64,000 nucleotides of DNA from Emcibacter nanhaiensis (GCF_006385175.1 NZ_VFIY01000005.1:255501-319500); one strand, 5' to 3'; positions 29,746 through 40,411 are shown, numbered from the stretch's first letter. Numbers and translations: made by a program. Notes: a model not told the origin generated them from the letters alone.

Positions 29746-31371
29746 TTATTTTGCCGCTTCCCCTGCCTCCAGCACGGTCAGGTTTTCCGGTTGCAACCAG
29801 TCCAGCAGGCCGATGACCTGCAGCAGGTCGCGCACCTCGCCTGTCTTGATCCGGACATGGATGCCGTTGCGTTTTTCCGGCAGGCCGCGCAGGATGTCCT
29901 CCATGCTGATGGCGAGGCTGATGTCCATAGTCTCCACATCGGCCAGGTCCAGGGTGATCCGGTCATAGCGGCTGAGAGCGTCATTGAGCAGTCGGGTCAG
30001 GTCCTTGCCGAGGCTGTAGCTTAGAGCGCCCGACAGATGCAGGGTGACCTTTTTCTGTCCGCCGCTGGTGGTTTCCACCCGAACAACATTTTCGTCGTCT
30101 TCGAGCGGGCCTTCCTCGCTCTCTTCGAATAGCCGGATCTGGCGCAGCTGGTTGCGGTTCAACCGGCTGGAATAGATCATATGCGACAGGATCAGGCCCA
30201 GGCCGATGGCCGTGACCAGGTCGGAAAAGACCGTGAGTACCAGCACCGCCAGCATCAGGAAGACTTTCTCGCCGCGCCAGACCTTGAGCCGGCGGATGAA
30301 ATCCCAGTCGAGGATATCCAGGCCCACCTTCAGCAGGATTCCGGCCAGCACCGCCAGCGGGATGTGGGCGGCGAGGCCGGAAGCAAACAGGACGATGACC
30401 AGCAGGGTCAGGGCGTGGATCATACCGGACAGCCGGGTCTGCGCCCCGGCCTTGACATTGACCACGGTGCGCATGGTGGCGCCGGCGCCGGGCAGACCGC
30501 CCAGCAGACCGGCAATGGCGTTGCCCACCCCCTGGCCGACCAGTTCCTTGTTGGAATCATGGCTGCTGCGGGTCATCCGGTCGGCGACGGTGGAGGTCAG
30601 CAGGCTGTCGATGGAGCCCAGCAGGGCCAGCATGAAGGCACCGGTGACAATCCCGGGCAGGGCGCTGAAGGGGATCTCGATGTGGGTCAGGGACGGCAGC
30701 CCAGTGGCAATTTCACCGATGGTTTTCAGTTCCGGGAAAAAGATCACCGCAACCGTGGTGCCGACAATCAACGCCAGCAGGGAGGTCGGCACGTAGCGGC
30801 TGACTGCTTTCGGGGTAATCAATGTAATTGCGAGAGACAGGCCGCCGAGCCCGAGCGAGGCCACGTCCAGGTTGGCGAGGGCATGGGGAATGGACATGAT
30901 GGCGTCAGGAATGCCCTGGTGTGCCGAATAATCGCCCAGTACCGGCAGGATTTCCATGGTGATGATGATACAGCCGATTCCCGACATGAAGCCGGAGACC
31001 ACAGGCATCGGAACATAGTTCACATAGGCGCCCAGCTTCAAAATCCCGAACATTCCCTGGAACAGGCCGGCCAGAATAACAATGGTGAACAACACATGGG
31101 GGCTGCCGCCATAGGAAACCACCAGGCCGGCCATGACGACGGTCATCGGTCCGGTAGGGCCGGAAATCTGCAGCGGTGTGCCGCCCAGCAGGGCCGCGAC
31201 GAAACCAAGCACCATGGCACCGTAGAGGCCGGCGGTGGGGCCGAGGCCGGAAGCAACACCGAAGGCGAGCGCCAGCGGCAGGGCGACAACGGCGGCGGTG
31301 ATGCCGGCAAAGATATCCTGGCGCAGGGCCGTGGAGGAACGGGGAAATACTTTCCGGAAGAAATCTTTCAT
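29746..31371 (-). CDS. SulP-family anion transporter with STAS domain
   Basis: A 541-residue inner-membrane protein of the SulP/SLC26 family, transporting sulfate, bicarbonate or similar anions. DIFAGITAAVVALPLALAF is the first helix signature; GPTGPMTVVMAGLV is the anion-binding segment; residues from about 430 form a cytoplasmic STAS domain (RITLDLADVETMDISLAIS). Bicarbonate-type and sulfate-type members cannot be separated here. The ATG at 31371 lacks a clear ribosome binding site; a TTG at 31386, five codons upstream, has a weak GGA before it and is a real alternative. Convergent with the LysR gene. Confidence 0.88.
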   Translation of the reverse strand: MKDFFRKVFPRSSTALRQDIFAGITAAVVALPLALAFGVASGLGPTAGLYGAMVLGFVAALLGGTPLQISGPTGPMTVVMAGLVVSYGGSPHVLFTIVILAGLFQGMFGILKLGAYVNYVPMPVVSGFMSGIGCIIITMEILPVLGDYSAHQGIPDAIMSIPHALANLDVASLGLGGLSLAITLITPKAVSRYVPTSLLALIVGTTVAVIFFPELKTIGEIATGLPSLTHIEIPFSALPGIVTGAFMLALLGSIDSLLTSTVADRMTRSSHDSNKELVGQGVGNAIAGLLGGLPGAGATMRTVVNVKAGAQTRLSGMIHALTLLVIVLFASGLAAHIPLAVLAGILLKVGLDILDWDFIRRLKVWRGEKVFLMLAVLVLTVFSDLVTAIGLGLILSHMIYSSRLNRNQLRQIRLFEESEEGPLEDDENVVRVETTSGGQKKVTLHLSGALSYSLGKDLTRLLNDALSRYDRITLDLADVETMDISLAISMEDILRGLPEKRNGIHVRIKTGEVRDLLQVIGLLDWLQPENLTVLEAGEAAK

Positions 31372-31513
31372 GGGTTTATCAGTCAATATCCAGAAAAAGG
31401 CTGTCGGAACAGGGCCGGATTAATGTCACAATATAACTGTTGTAGGCATCTAAATACAAATAAAATATGTATTATGATATTATTCCAGTTCTTTTGCTGT
31501 TATTCGCGAGAGC

Positions 31514-32470
31514 TCAGCGGTCCTTGGCGCCGGGATGGGCATTGTTGTAGACGTCCATCAGATAGGCGGTGTCCACGTCGGTGTAATGCTGGGTGGTGGC
31601 AAGGCTGGCGTGGCCGAGCAATTCCTGGATCGTGCGCAGGTCGCCGCCGGCGGTGAGCAGGTGGGTGGCGAAACTGTGCCGGAGCGCATGGGGGGTGGCG
31701 GACGGCGGCAGGCCCAGGGCCTCGCGCACCTTCTGGGTGGCCAGCTGCACGCTGCGGGCGCCGAGGCGTTTGCCGCGCACGCCGACAAACAGCGGCCCCT
31801 CGTCCAGCGGCCAGGGGCAGGCCTGGCGGTATTTTTCGACTGCTTCCTGCACGGCCGGGATCAGGGGCACCAGCCGTTCCTTGTTGCGCTTGCCCAGTAC
31901 CTTCAGCATGTCGCCCTCGGGCCAGTCTTCCGCATCCAGGTTGAGGGCTTCGGAAATGCGGAGCCCGCAGCCATAAAGCAGGGTCAGCACCGCGGTGTCG
32001 CGGAGCGCTACCCAGTCGCCGGGGGAGATGTTGGCAAGGTCGCCCACTTCCGCGATGGTGCGCCGGGCGGCACCCTCGTCCAGCGGCCGCGGCAGACGTT
32101 TGGGCAGTTTGGGGGACCGCACCGAGTCGATATTATCGTTATGGAGGATGCCGTTGCGGCGGCAGTATTTGTAAAAAGCCCTGAGCGCGCTGAGGGAACG
32201 GGCCATACTGGCGGGGCTGACGTCCTGGCGCCGCCGGTCGGCGAGGAAGGCGCGAAAGTCCATGGCCTTGAGGTCGGCCAGGTCCCGTTCGGTGGGGAAG
32301 TTGCCGAGATGACGGGTGAGAAACGTGAGGAACTGCCCCAAGTCCCGCATATAGGCGTCCAGGGTATGGGGCGACACCCGCTTTTCCGATTTCAGATAAT
32401 CGTGCCAGCTGCGCACCAGCGGGCGCAGCTTGGCAAAGATCAGGTCATCGAGGAGGTCCGTTTCATCCAT
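31514..32470 (-). CDS. xerC: Tyrosine recombinase XerC
   Basis: Resolves chromosome dimers at dif together with XerD, 318 residues. The N-terminal SAM-like core-binding domain has VSPHTLDAYMRDLGQFL. The catalytic domain carries Arg in YGCGLRISEALNL, Lys after KVLGKRNKERLVPL, HALRHSFATHLL, the LLGHASLATTQHYTDVD box and the tyrosine nucleophile. It overlaps DUF484 by 31 bases, the same neighbour as in many proteobacteria, which favours XerC over a phage integrase. Confidence 0.93.
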   Translation of the reverse strand: MDETDLLDDLIFAKLRPLVRSWHDYLKSEKRVSPHTLDAYMRDLGQFLTFLTRHLGNFPTERDLADLKAMDFRAFLADRRRQDVSPASMARSLSALRAFYKYCRRNGILHNDNIDSVRSPKLPKRLPRPLDEGAARRTIAEVGDLANISPGDWVALRDTAVLTLLYGCGLRISEALNLDAEDWPEGDMLKVLGKRNKERLVPLIPAVQEAVEKYRQACPWPLDEGPLFVGVRGKRLGARSVQLATQKVREALGLPPSATPHALRHSFATHLLTAGGDLRTIQELLGHASLATTQHYTDVDTAYLMDVYNNAHPGAKDR

Positions 32471-33156
32471 CTTTGCAAGTATAGGCCAAATGCGGCCTCA
32501 AGGAAGCGCAAAAGTTCGGTGCCCTGGCCGGGGGTAAACATATCCGGATCCCGGCTGCCGAAGGCCAGCAGTCCCTCGGGATAAAACTCCGTCGCCGGAA
32601 TGCGGATCAGGGCCTCGGCCTTGATCAGTTCGGTGGCCGGTCCGAAGATTTCTTCCAGCACCTCCACATCGCCGCGCAGCAGGCAGGCGTCTTCCCGGCC
32701 CAGCAGATCATCCACCTGACCCTTTTTCAGGGGGCGCACTTCGGGCAGGGGCGGCAGGGACTGTTTGTGGCCCTCCTCGAAACAGACGGCGATGACATCC
32801 ACCGACAGCATCTGCGGCCAGTCGCTGACCAGGATATGGCTCAGCTGGTCCAGCCCGCCTGCCTGCATCAGGGCAAGGGCGGCTTCATGAACCTGCTGCT
32901 GGGTCGACATATTGTTGCGGCTGGCATCGATCAGCGAGGAATGGAAATTTTTCAGTTCGCCGATTTCCTGCTGCAGTTTTTCCAGCATCACCTGCTGGAA
33001 ATCCACCACCCGGTCGCCGCTCGAGGGCCGGAACGGCGGGGTCAGGAGGGTCAGCAGGTCCGGATTGTCGACCAGGAAATCGGGGTGGCGTTTGAGCCAG
33101 TCCCGAATTTGCTCGACCGTCAGGTCATCATTGCTGCAGGTCTTTTTTTCCGGCAT
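32440..33156 (-). CDS. DUF484 family protein (GAF-like)
   Basis: A 238-residue cytoplasmic protein. The N-terminal helix bundle has VEQIRDWLKRHPDFLVDNPDLLTLL, the hallmark of DUF484, followed by a coiled segment (RVVDFQQVMLEKLQQEIGE) and a GAF-like domain ending in LLAFGSRDPDMFTPGQGTEL. Function unknown. It lies between transaldolase and xerC in a three-gene minus-strand run and overlaps xerC. Confidence 0.9.
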   Translation of the reverse strand: MPEKKTCSNDDLTVEQIRDWLKRHPDFLVDNPDLLTLLTPPFRPSSGDRVVDFQQVMLEKLQQEIGELKNFHSSLIDASRNNMSTQQQVHEAALALMQAGGLDQLSHILVSDWPQMLSVDVIAVCFEEGHKQSLPPLPEVRPLKKGQVDDLLGREDACLLRGDVEVLEEIFGPATELIKAEALIRIPATEFYPEGLLAFGSRDPDMFTPGQGTELLRFLEAAFGLYLQRWMKRTSSMT

Positions 33157-33188
33157 TGGTCCTTCCCGGTTGTTGTTCCGAGTCTGAT

Positions 33189-33842
33189 TTAGAGGATGCT
33201 TTGGCCGGTTTTTTCCCAGTCCTTGAGGAAGGCGTCCAGGCCGTTGTCGGTCAGCGGGTGTTTGAACAGCTTGTGCATCACGGCCGGCGGAATGGTCGCC
33301 ACATCGGCGCCGATGCGGGCGGCGTCTACCACGTGCAGCGGATGACGGATGCTGGCAACCAGGATCTGGGTGCTGAAATCATAGTTGTCGTAAATCACCC
33401 GGATATCCTCGATCAGGGCCATGCCGTCTTGGGAGATATCGTCGTGGCGGCCGATGAAGGGGGAAATGAAGGTGGCGCCGGCTTTGGCGGCGAGCAACGC
33501 CTGGGAGGCGGAGAAACACAGCGTCACATTGACCATCCTGCCCTGGGAGGTGAAATATTTGCAGGCCTTGAGGCCGTCCACGGTCAGCGGCACTTTCAGG
33601 GTGATCTGGTCGGAAATTTCATACAGCTTGTCGGCTTCGCGCAGGATGCCGTCATAATCAAGGGCGGTGGCTTCCGCACTCACCGGGCCGTCGACCACGT
33701 CACAGATTTCCCGGGTGACTTCGAAAATGTCCCGGCCGGATTTCATGATCAGCGACGGATTGGTGGTGACCCCGTCAACCAGGCCGCTGGCAGCCAGTTC
33801 GCGAATGTCATCAATCTCGGCGGTGTCCAGAAAAAACTTCAT
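33189..33842 (-). CDS. TalC-type transaldolase / fructose-6-phosphate aldolase
   Basis: A 217-residue small-type transaldolase. [20 protein letters not shown] and GVTTNPSLI open the barrel; the Schiff-base lysine is in [24 protein letters not shown] and [10 protein letters not shown] complete the site. Known relatives act either as transaldolase in the pentose phosphate pathway or as fructose-6-phosphate aldolase; the sequence does not settle which, though the TLCFS segment leans to transaldolase. Divergent from priA. Confidence 0.9.
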   Translation of the reverse strand: MKFFLDTAEIDDIRELAASGLVDGVTTNPSLIMKSGRDIFEVTREICDVVDGPVSAEATALDYDGILREADKLYEISDQITLKVPLTVDGLKACKYFTSQGRMVNVTLCFSASQALLAAKAGATFISPFIGRHDDISQDGMALIEDIRVIYDNYDFSTQILVASIRHPLHVVDAARIGADVATIPPAVMHKLFKHPLTDNGLDAFLKDWEKTGQSIL

Positions 33843-34003
33843 CGTAATATACCCTTTTAAAAATGCTGGTAAACCTTGTCAGTTCTGCCCTGTCGGTACC
33901 CTGAATTGTCCGGCAACGCAACCCTGTTGTTGCCCAAATCGTATAATATCATATAGTGACGGGACAAATTCCGAAAAGAAGAACACCCTGACAGGCAACC
34001 CCC

Positions 34004-36190
34004 GTGACCACATTATTTCCGTCCAGACGAATCCAGATCTTGCTGCCCCTGCCGCTACAGGGGGTGCTGGATTACCTTGCGCCGGACGACCTGGCGTTAC
34101 AGGAGGGGGATTTCGTCGAAGTGCCGCTGGGGTCAAAGCGGCTGCAGGGGGTGGTCTGGTCCATGGAACCGCCGCCGTCCGATGTGCCGGACGAGCGGCT
34201 GAAACATATTTACGGCCGCTTTGACCTGCCCGCCCTGCCGGACAGCCTGATGAAATTCATCGACTGGGTGGCGGCCTATACCCTGTCGCCGCCGGGCGCA
34301 GTGCTGAAAATGGCGGTCTCGGTGCCGCGCGCGTTCGAGCAGGCCAAAAGCCGCACCGCCTATCGCCTGGCTGTCGAGGATCCGGAGGAGCTGACCGCTG
34401 CCCGGCGCAAGGTTTATGACGCCGCCGTCGGCGACATGCCGCTTAGTGTGCGTGACTGGCGCGACTGGGCCGGTGTCGGCGAAGGCGTGATCCGTGGCAT
34501 GGTCAAGGCCGGGCAGATGACGGCGGTGGAGATCAGGGGCGAGGATAGCTTCCCCGCGCCGGATACGACACTGATCGCGCCCAGCCTGTCGACGGAGCAG
34601 GCGACTGCCGGGGAACATTTCCGCGACCTGGTGCGCAAGGATAAATTCCAGGCCAGCCTGCTGGAAGGGGTGACCGGGGCCGGCAAGACCGAGGTTTATT
34701 TCGAAGCGGTCCATGAAGCCCTGCTGCGCGAGGACAGTCAGGTGCTGGTGCTGGTGCCGGAAATCGCCCTCACCGCCCAGTGGCTCGACCGCTTCAAGGA
34801 CAGATTCGGCGAAGAACCGGTGATCTGGCATTCGGAACTGACCCCTGTCCAGCGCCGCCGCGCCTGGTGGGGGGTGATTCACGGCAATGCCCGGGTTGTG
34901 GTCGGGGCCCGCTCGGCCCTGTTCCTGCCGTTCCGTGCCCTCAAGCTGATCGTGGTCGATGAGGAACACAGCCCCACCTACAAACAGGAGGACGGGGTGT
35001 TTTACCATGGCCGCGACATGGCGGTGGTGCGGGCTCATCAAGCCGATTGCCCGGTGATCCTGGCCTCGGCGACGCCGTCACTGGAAACCCTGGTCAATGC
35101 GGAAAGCGGCAAATATGACTGGCTTTACCTGGGCGAACGGCACGGCCCGGCGGAAATGCCGGACATGCATGCCATCGATATGCGCAAATTCCCGCCGGCG
35201 AGCGGGGAATGGCTGTCCGATCCCCTGCGAGAGGCGCTGCAGCAGAATTTGGAACGCGGCGAACAGTCGCTGCTCTATCTCAACCGCCGGGGCTATGCGC
35301 CGCTGACCCTGTGCCGCACCTGCGGCCACCGGATCCAGTGTCCCCATTGTTCAGCCTGGCTGGTGGAGCATAAAAAGACCGGCCGCTTGCAGTGCCATCA
35401 CTGCGGCCACTGGATGAACAAACCCAGGCATTGTCCAGAATGTGACAGCGAGGACAGCCTGGTGGCCTGTGGTCCCGGGGTGGAGCGGGTGGCCGAGGAG
35501 GTGGAGCGGCTGTTCCCCGAGGCGCGCCTCGCGGTGATGGCCAGCGACGAACTCAACACGCCGGGAGAGATTCGCGAGACCGTGGCCGCGATCGTCCGCC
35601 ACGAGGTAGATATCATTGTCGGCACCCAGATTGTCACCAAGGGCTATCACTTCCCCGACCTGACCCTGGTCGGGGTGGTGGATTCGGACCTGGGTCTCAG
35701 TGGCGGTGATATGCGGGCGGCGGAACGCACCTGGCAGCAGCTGGAACAGGTGGCGGGCCGCGCCGGCCGGGCCGAAAAGCCGGGCACGGTGTTGTTCCAG
35801 ACCTTCATGCCCGAACATCCGGTAATCGACGCCCTGGTCAGCGGCGATCGGGACAATTTCCTCGAACAGGAAGCCAATGCCCGGGAACAGCGGGGCATGC
35901 CGCCGTTCGGCAAACTGGCGGCGGTGATTCTGTCCGGGGCCGATTATAATGCGGTGGTGACGGTGGCCCGGCAACTGGGCCGCGCCGCTCCGCGCCTGAC
36001 CGGGGTGCAGGTCCTTGGCCCGGCGCCGGCGCCGCTGGCCTACCTCCGGGGCAGGCATCGCTATCGCCTGCTGGTGAAAACGGAAAAACAGGTTAATATC
36101 CAGAATGTGCTGCGGGCCTGGCTGGACAGCATAAAAATTTCTGGCGGCGTCAGGCTGCAGGTGGATATCGATCCGGTTAGTTTTTTCTAG
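34004..36190 (+). CDS. priA: Primosomal protein N' (replication restart helicase)
   Basis: A 3'-5' helicase that reloads the replisome at stalled forks, 728 residues. The N-terminal 3'BD starts at IQILLPLPLQGVLDYLAP; Walker A is GVTGAGKT at 222-229; the DEEH box follows in LIVVDEEHSPTYKQ; eight zinc-binding cysteines lie between CRTCGHRIQCPHCS and CHHCG / CPECDS. The start is GTG at 34004, with only a weak ribosome binding site (ACAGG). Upstream of the F1-ATPase operon, as in many alphaproteobacteria. Confidence 0.95.
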   Translation: MTTLFPSRRIQILLPLPLQGVLDYLAPDDLALQEGDFVEVPLGSKRLQGVVWSMEPPPSDVPDERLKHIYGRFDLPALPDSLMKFIDWVAAYTLSPPGAVLKMAVSVPRAFEQAKSRTAYRLAVEDPEELTAARRKVYDAAVGDMPLSVRDWRDWAGVGEGVIRGMVKAGQMTAVEIRGEDSFPAPDTTLIAPSLSTEQATAGEHFRDLVRKDKFQASLLEGVTGAGKTEVYFEAVHEALLREDSQVLVLVPEIALTAQWLDRFKDRFGEEPVIWHSELTPVQRRRAWWGVIHGNARVVVGARSALFLPFRALKLIVVDEEHSPTYKQEDGVFYHGRDMAVVRAHQADCPVILASATPSLETLVNAESGKYDWLYLGERHGPAEMPDMHAIDMRKFPPASGEWLSDPLREALQQNLERGEQSLLYLNRRGYAPLTLCRTCGHRIQCPHCSAWLVEHKKTGRLQCHHCGHWMNKPRHCPECDSEDSLVACGPGVERVAEEVERLFPEARLAVMASDELNTPGEIRETVAAIVRHEVDIIVGTQIVTKGYHFPDLTLVGVVDSDLGLSGGDMRAAERTWQQLEQVAGRAGRAEKPGTVLFQTFMPEHPVIDALVSGDRDNFLEQEANAREQRGMPPFGKLAAVILSGADYNAVVTVARQLGRAAPRLTGVQVLGPAPAPLAYLRGRHRYRLLVKTEKQVNIQNVLRAWLDSIKISGGVRLQVDIDPVSFF

Positions 36191-36226
36191 GCCGGTCAGT
36201 TTCTTCTATGGGTGGGGAACGGGTGA

Positions 36227-37093
36227 ATGCAGAATCTTGTTGATCAGGTGTGTGAAGAGTCGGGTCTGTCCGTGGGCGAGGTCGAAGCAGCGGTCGAGAA
36301 GCTGGCAACTATGCTTCGCTCCATTCCGGCGACCATGATGTATCACTACTTGGGGCCGGAGGTGGAGCAATTCTATAGCGAAACCGGCCTCCGGGACTCC
36401 GACGCGTTCCACCGGCTGGTGCTGAGTAAATTGATCGACAGCTTCGACACAGACCAGCTGCCGCTCCGCCTGCCCGACTCCATGGCGGCGTTGTATGCGG
36501 CGGAGTTTGCCCGCATCCGCCGCAACCTGGAAGGTGCCGACTTTGCCTTTAGCTGGGACAATGACCTGTTTGCCAAGGATATGGCCATTGCCAGCGGCCG
36601 CCTGATCCCGGCGGGGCCCGGGCTGCTGGAAATTTCCGGCGTGCCGCGCAGCCTGTTGTTCAAGAGGGGGATTGGCCAGTTTTTCCGGTTTCTGGCCATG
36701 CTGCTGTTCGGCCTTGGTGGGCGGGCCCCGCTGCTGACCATCCATATCCATCTCTCCAATGTGCAACTATTTAACCCGGAAGGATGGGAAAAATCCTACA
36801 AGGTGATCGGCGAAATTCTTGAACTCAATCCGGAAATGAAAGGCCTGATGCGCCACGCTTGGTTTTTCGACCCGGTGATTGCCGAAATCAGCCCTAAACT
36901 GGCCTATCTGCGGGAGATTCCCGAACAATTTGGCGCCGGTATTTATTATCACAGCGACGAGGATGCCGATTCTGGGGCGCTGCTGCGTTCGGCCCGCCGC
37001 CGGGCGCTCTTCGAGGCGGGAGAATATACGCCCAGGGTCTATTATCTGCTGTGGCCGCGCGAGCGGCTGATCCGTTACGCCCGGACTCTCTGA
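36227..37093 (+). CDS. Uncharacterised protein between priA and atpH
   Basis: A 288-residue protein that I do not recognise. It has no signal peptide; one short hydrophobic stretch (FFRFLAMLLFGLGG, about 147-160) could be a buried helix. Notable segments are LTIHIHLSNVQLFNPEGWEK, where a His-x-His pair is followed by a polar loop, and the C-terminal YTPRVYYLLWPRERLIRYA. GGGTGA precedes the ATG. The composition matches its neighbours, so it looks native. It may be co-transcribed with priA, 36 bases upstream. Function unknown. Confidence 0.7.
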   Translation: MQNLVDQVCEESGLSVGEVEAAVEKLATMLRSIPATMMYHYLGPEVEQFYSETGLRDSDAFHRLVLSKLIDSFDTDQLPLRLPDSMAALYAAEFARIRRNLEGADFAFSWDNDLFAKDMAIASGRLIPAGPGLLEISGVPRSLLFKRGIGQFFRFLAMLLFGLGGRAPLLTIHIHLSNVQLFNPEGWEKSYKVIGEILELNPEMKGLMRHAWFFDPVIAEISPKLAYLREIPEQFGAGIYYHSDEDADSGALLRSARRRALFEAGEYTPRVYYLLWPRERLIRYARTL

Positions 37094-37215
37094 GCGCCAG
37101 GGAATGCAAGCCGTTCAGGCCCGTTCAGGGCAACAGTTTTGCGGGACAAGGGGCCTATTTAGGGCTCAATTTTGTATAAATTGGAAAAATCGTAACTTTG
37201 CGGCCAAAAGGTGGC

Positions 37216-37244
37216 TTGCACACACAGGATCACTGTGCTAGGTA
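37216..37244 (+). promoter_or_regulatory. Candidate promoter of the F1-ATPase operon
   Basis: TTGCAC (37216-37221), a 17-base spacer, and TAGGTA (37239-37244). The spacer contains the inverted repeat CACAG-GATCA-CTGTG (37223-37237), so an operator may overlap the promoter. The expected leader is about 120 bases. The rest of the 275-base gap holds no gene that I can support. Confidence 0.45.
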
Positions 37245-37368
37245 AACCCGCGCGTTAGAAATTTTTAACTGCCGCACGGGGTTTTGCATCGGGGTGAATT
37301 AAGCCATCTGACTCAGATGTTGGAACCTGTGACGGGACAGAGTTTAATAACAAGTCAAGGAAGACCAG

Positions 37369-37953
37369 GTGTCATCTGAACTATCCTCAAACATTGCTTC
37401 TGAAAAGTTGACCATTTCCGGCCTTGCCGGTCGCTATGCGGTGGCTCTTTTCGATCTTGCCAAGGAAGCAAATGCGCTGGACGATGTGGCGAAGGATCTT
37501 GCCACCCTGGAAGCGCTCCTTAACGAAAGTGCCGAACTTTCCAATCTGACACAAAGCCCCATCTTTTCCCGCGAGCAGCAGGGCAAAGCCATGGCGGCAG
37601 TTGCAGAGAAGGCCGGTCTCGGCAAACTGGTGCAGAATTTTGTCGCGGTTGTCGCCAATAACCGCCGTCTGGACCAGCTGAAAAATATTATCAAAGAATT
37701 CTCCCGGCAGCTGGCCCACCATAAAGGTGAAGTCAATGCCTCCGTGGTGACAGCGCACAAACTGAGCGATGAACAGCTTGATGCTCTGAAAGCCAAACTC
37801 AAATCCATGGTTGGAAGTGACGTGAATGTGGAAACCGAAGTGGACGAAAGTCTGCTTGGCGGCATGGTTGTCAATATCGGTTCCCGTATGATCGACAGCT
37901 CACTGAAAACTAAACTTGCTAATCTTGAAGAATCTATGAAAGAGGTTGGATGA
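37369..37953 (+). CDS. atpH: ATP synthase F1 delta subunit
   Basis: Links F1 to the peripheral stalk, 194 residues. [16 protein letters not shown] is the N-terminal helix signature; the C-terminal motif is [21 protein letters not shown], about where it is expected. The start is GTG at 37369, following AAGGA. First gene of atpHAGDC; its stop overlaps the atpA start (TGATG). Confidence 0.95.
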   Translation: MSSELSSNIASEKLTISGLAGRYAVALFDLAKEANALDDVAKDLATLEALLNESAELSNLTQSPIFSREQQGKAMAAVAEKAGLGKLVQNFVAVVANNRRLDQLKNIIKEFSRQLAHHKGEVNASVVTAHKLSDEQLDALKAKLKSMVGSDVNVETEVDESLLGGMVVNIGSRMIDSSLKTKLANLEESMKEVG

Positions 37954-39482
37954 TGGACATCCGTGCAGCTGAAATTTCCAAGATCTTGAAAGAGCAGATT
38001 GCCAATTTCGGTGAGGAAGCTGAAGTTTCTGAAGTTGGTAAAGTGCTGTCCGTTGGTGACGGTATTGCTCGTGTTTATGGTCTGGACAATGTACAGGCCG
38101 GTGAAATGGTTGAATTTCCCGGCAACATTCAGGGTATGGCGCTGAACCTGGAAGCCGACAATGTGGGTGTCGTTATCTTCGGTGACGACAGCACCATTAA
38201 AGAAGGCGACACTGTTAAGCGTACAGGTAACATCGTGGACGTGCCGGTCGGTAAAGGCCTGCTGGGCCGCGTTGTTGACGCCCTGGGTAACCCCATTGAC
38301 GGCAAAGGCCCGCTGACCGATGTGAGCCGCGCCCGTATGGAAGTGAAAGCGCCGGGCATTATCCCTCGTAAATCCGTTCATGAGCCGGTGCAGACCGGCC
38401 TCAAAGCTGTTGACGCCCTGGTGCCGATCGGCCGTGGCCAGCGCGAGCTGATCATTGGCGACCGCCAGACCGGTAAAACAGCCGTTGCCATTGACGCCTT
38501 CCTGAACCAGAAGGAAATCAACGCCGGTGACGACGAAAGCAAGAAACTTTACTGCATCTACGTCGCGGTTGGCCAGAAGCGCTCCACCGTTGCCCAGATC
38601 GTGAAAGCCCTGGAAGAAAAAGGCGCCATGGAATATTCCATCGTGGTTGCCGCGACCGCTTCCGAGCCGGCTCCGCTGCAGTTCCTGGCTCCCTACACCG
38701 GTACAGCCATGGGTGAATTCTTCCGTGACAACGGCATGCACGCCCTGATCGTTCATGACGACCTGTCCAAACAGGCCGTGGCCTATCGTCAGATGTCCCT
38801 GCTGCTGCGTCGTCCTCCGGGACGTGAAGCTTATCCGGGTGACGTGTTCTATCTGCACAGCCGTCTTCTCGAGCGTGCTGCGAAAATGGGTGAGGACGCA
38901 GGTCTTGGCTCACTGACCGCCCTGCCGGTGATTGAAACCCAGGCCGGTGACGTGTCCGCCTATATTCCGACCAACGTGATTTCCATTACCGATGGTCAGA
39001 TCTTCCTGGAAACCGAACTGTTCTACCAGGGTATCCGTCCTGCTATTAACGTGGGTCTGTCCGTGTCCCGTGTGGGATCCTCCGCCCAGGTGAAAGCCAT
39101 GAAACAGGTGGCCGGTTCCATTAAACTGGAACTTGCCCAGTATCGTGAGATGGCCGCCTTCGCCCAGTTCGGTTCCGACCTGGACGCCGCAACCCAGAAA
39201 CTGCTGAACCGTGGTGCCCGCCTGACCGAGCTGCTGAAACAGCCGCAGTATTCACCGCTGGCCGTTGAGGAACAGGTTGTTTCCATCTTCGCCGGTGTGA
39301 ACGGTTACCTGGACGGTCTTGAGGTTTCTGCTGTCGGCCGCTTCGAAGAAGCGCTGCTGGCGGAAATGCACAACAAGCACAAAGACGTTCTGGATACCAT
39401 CCGGACTGAGGCCAAGCTTTCCGACGAAACCACAGACAAGCTGAAATCCATCCTGGATGGATTTACAAAAAGCTTCGTCTAA
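37953..39482 (+). CDS. atpA: ATP synthase F1 alpha subunit
   Basis: Regulatory nucleotide-binding subunit, 509 residues. [16 protein letters not shown] is the usual start; Walker A GDRQTGKT is at 169-176; the C-terminal region has [20 protein letters not shown]. Two ATG codons lie in tandem (37950 and 37953); the second is better spaced from AGAGG and overlaps the atpH stop. Confidence 0.97.
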   Translation: MDIRAAEISKILKEQIANFGEEAEVSEVGKVLSVGDGIARVYGLDNVQAGEMVEFPGNIQGMALNLEADNVGVVIFGDDSTIKEGDTVKRTGNIVDVPVGKGLLGRVVDALGNPIDGKGPLTDVSRARMEVKAPGIIPRKSVHEPVQTGLKAVDALVPIGRGQRELIIGDRQTGKTAVAIDAFLNQKEINAGDDESKKLYCIYVAVGQKRSTVAQIVKALEEKGAMEYSIVVAATASEPAPLQFLAPYTGTAMGEFFRDNGMHALIVHDDLSKQAVAYRQMSLLLRRPPGREAYPGDVFYLHSRLLERAAKMGEDAGLGSLTALPVIETQAGDVSAYIPTNVISITDGQIFLETELFYQGIRPAINVGLSVSRVGSSAQVKAMKQVAGSIKLELAQYREMAAFAQFGSDLDAATQKLLNRGARLTELLKQPQYSPLAVEEQVVSIFAGVNGYLDGLEVSAVGRFEEALLAEMHNKHKDVLDTIRTEAKLSDETTDKLKSILDGFTKSFV

Positions 39483-39523
39483 CGGCGGGAAACTGAAACA
39501 GAGAAAGATAAGGACAAGTCACT

Positions 39524-40402
39524 ATGGCTAACCTTAAAGACCTCAGAAACCGTATCGCGAGTGTGCAGAGCACTCAGAAGATCACCAAGGCCATGCAGAT
39601 GGTGGCGGCTTCCAAACTGCGCCGGGCGCAGGAAGCTGCCGAGGCCGCCCGCCCCTATGCGGAGCGGATGGAGCTGGTCCTGGGTTCTCTGGCCGCGAGC
39701 ATGAAGGGCCAGCAAGGGGGTCCGGCCCTGCTCGCCGGTACCGGCAAGGACGATGTTCAGCTGGTGGTGGTCGCCACTTCCGAACGTGGTCTTTGCGGCG
39801 GTTTCAACGCCAACATCGTCAAAGGCGCCAAGGCGAAGATTGCCTCGCTGCTGGCTGACGGCAAAGACGTTAAAATCATCACCATCGGCAAAAAGGGCCG
39901 CAGCGCCCTGCGTCGTGAATTCGGATCCCGCATGATCGAGCATATCGACATGTCCCATGTGAAAAAACTGGGATTTGGCGATGTTTCCCCGATCGCGGAT
40001 CGTCTTCTCGAACTGTTCGATGCCGGTGAATTTGATGTCTGCACCCTGTTTTATGCCAAGTTCCAGTCTGCCCTGGTGCAGATTGTGACCGGGCAGCAGC
40101 TGATCCCGGCTTCGTTCAACGAAGAGAAAACCGCGGATCTGGGCGGTGCCGCCTATGATTATGAGCCGGACGAGAAGGACATTCTTGAAGACCTGCTGCC
40201 CCGCAACGTGGGTGTGCAGATGTTCAGCGCGCTTCTCGAGAATGCCGCGAGTGAGGAAGGCGCCCGTATGACGGCGATGGACAGCTCGACCCGCAACGCC
40301 GGTGACATGATCGACAGGCTGAGAACTACATACAACCGCAGCCGTCAGGCTGTGATTACCAACGAATTGATTGAAATTATTTCGGGCGCGGAAGCGCTCT
40401 GA
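39524..40402 (+). CDS. atpG: ATP synthase F1 gamma subunit
   Basis: Central rotor shaft, 292 residues. [20 protein letters not shown] at the N-terminus and the C-terminal helix ending in [20 protein letters not shown] form the coiled coil that turns inside alpha3beta3; [13 protein letters not shown] is the middle signature. Standard length, between atpA and atpD. Confidence 0.96.
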   Translation: MANLKDLRNRIASVQSTQKITKAMQMVAASKLRRAQEAAEAARPYAERMELVLGSLAASMKGQQGGPALLAGTGKDDVQLVVVATSERGLCGGFNANIVKGAKAKIASLLADGKDVKIITIGKKGRSALRREFGSRMIEHIDMSHVKKLGFGDVSPIADRLLELFDAGEFDVCTLFYAKFQSALVQIVTGQQLIPASFNEEKTADLGGAAYDYEPDEKDILEDLLPRNVGVQMFSALLENAASEEGARMTAMDSSTRNAGDMIDRLRTTYNRSRQAVITNELIEIISGAEAL

Positions 40403-40411
40403 TCTAGCTAA

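Noticed and set aside
30181-31656. A long plus-strand open frame (491 codons) opposite the SulP gene.
   Set aside because: Translation is dominated by Gln, Asp, Gly and His without hydrophobic or catalytic pattern; the minus-strand transporter explains the region.
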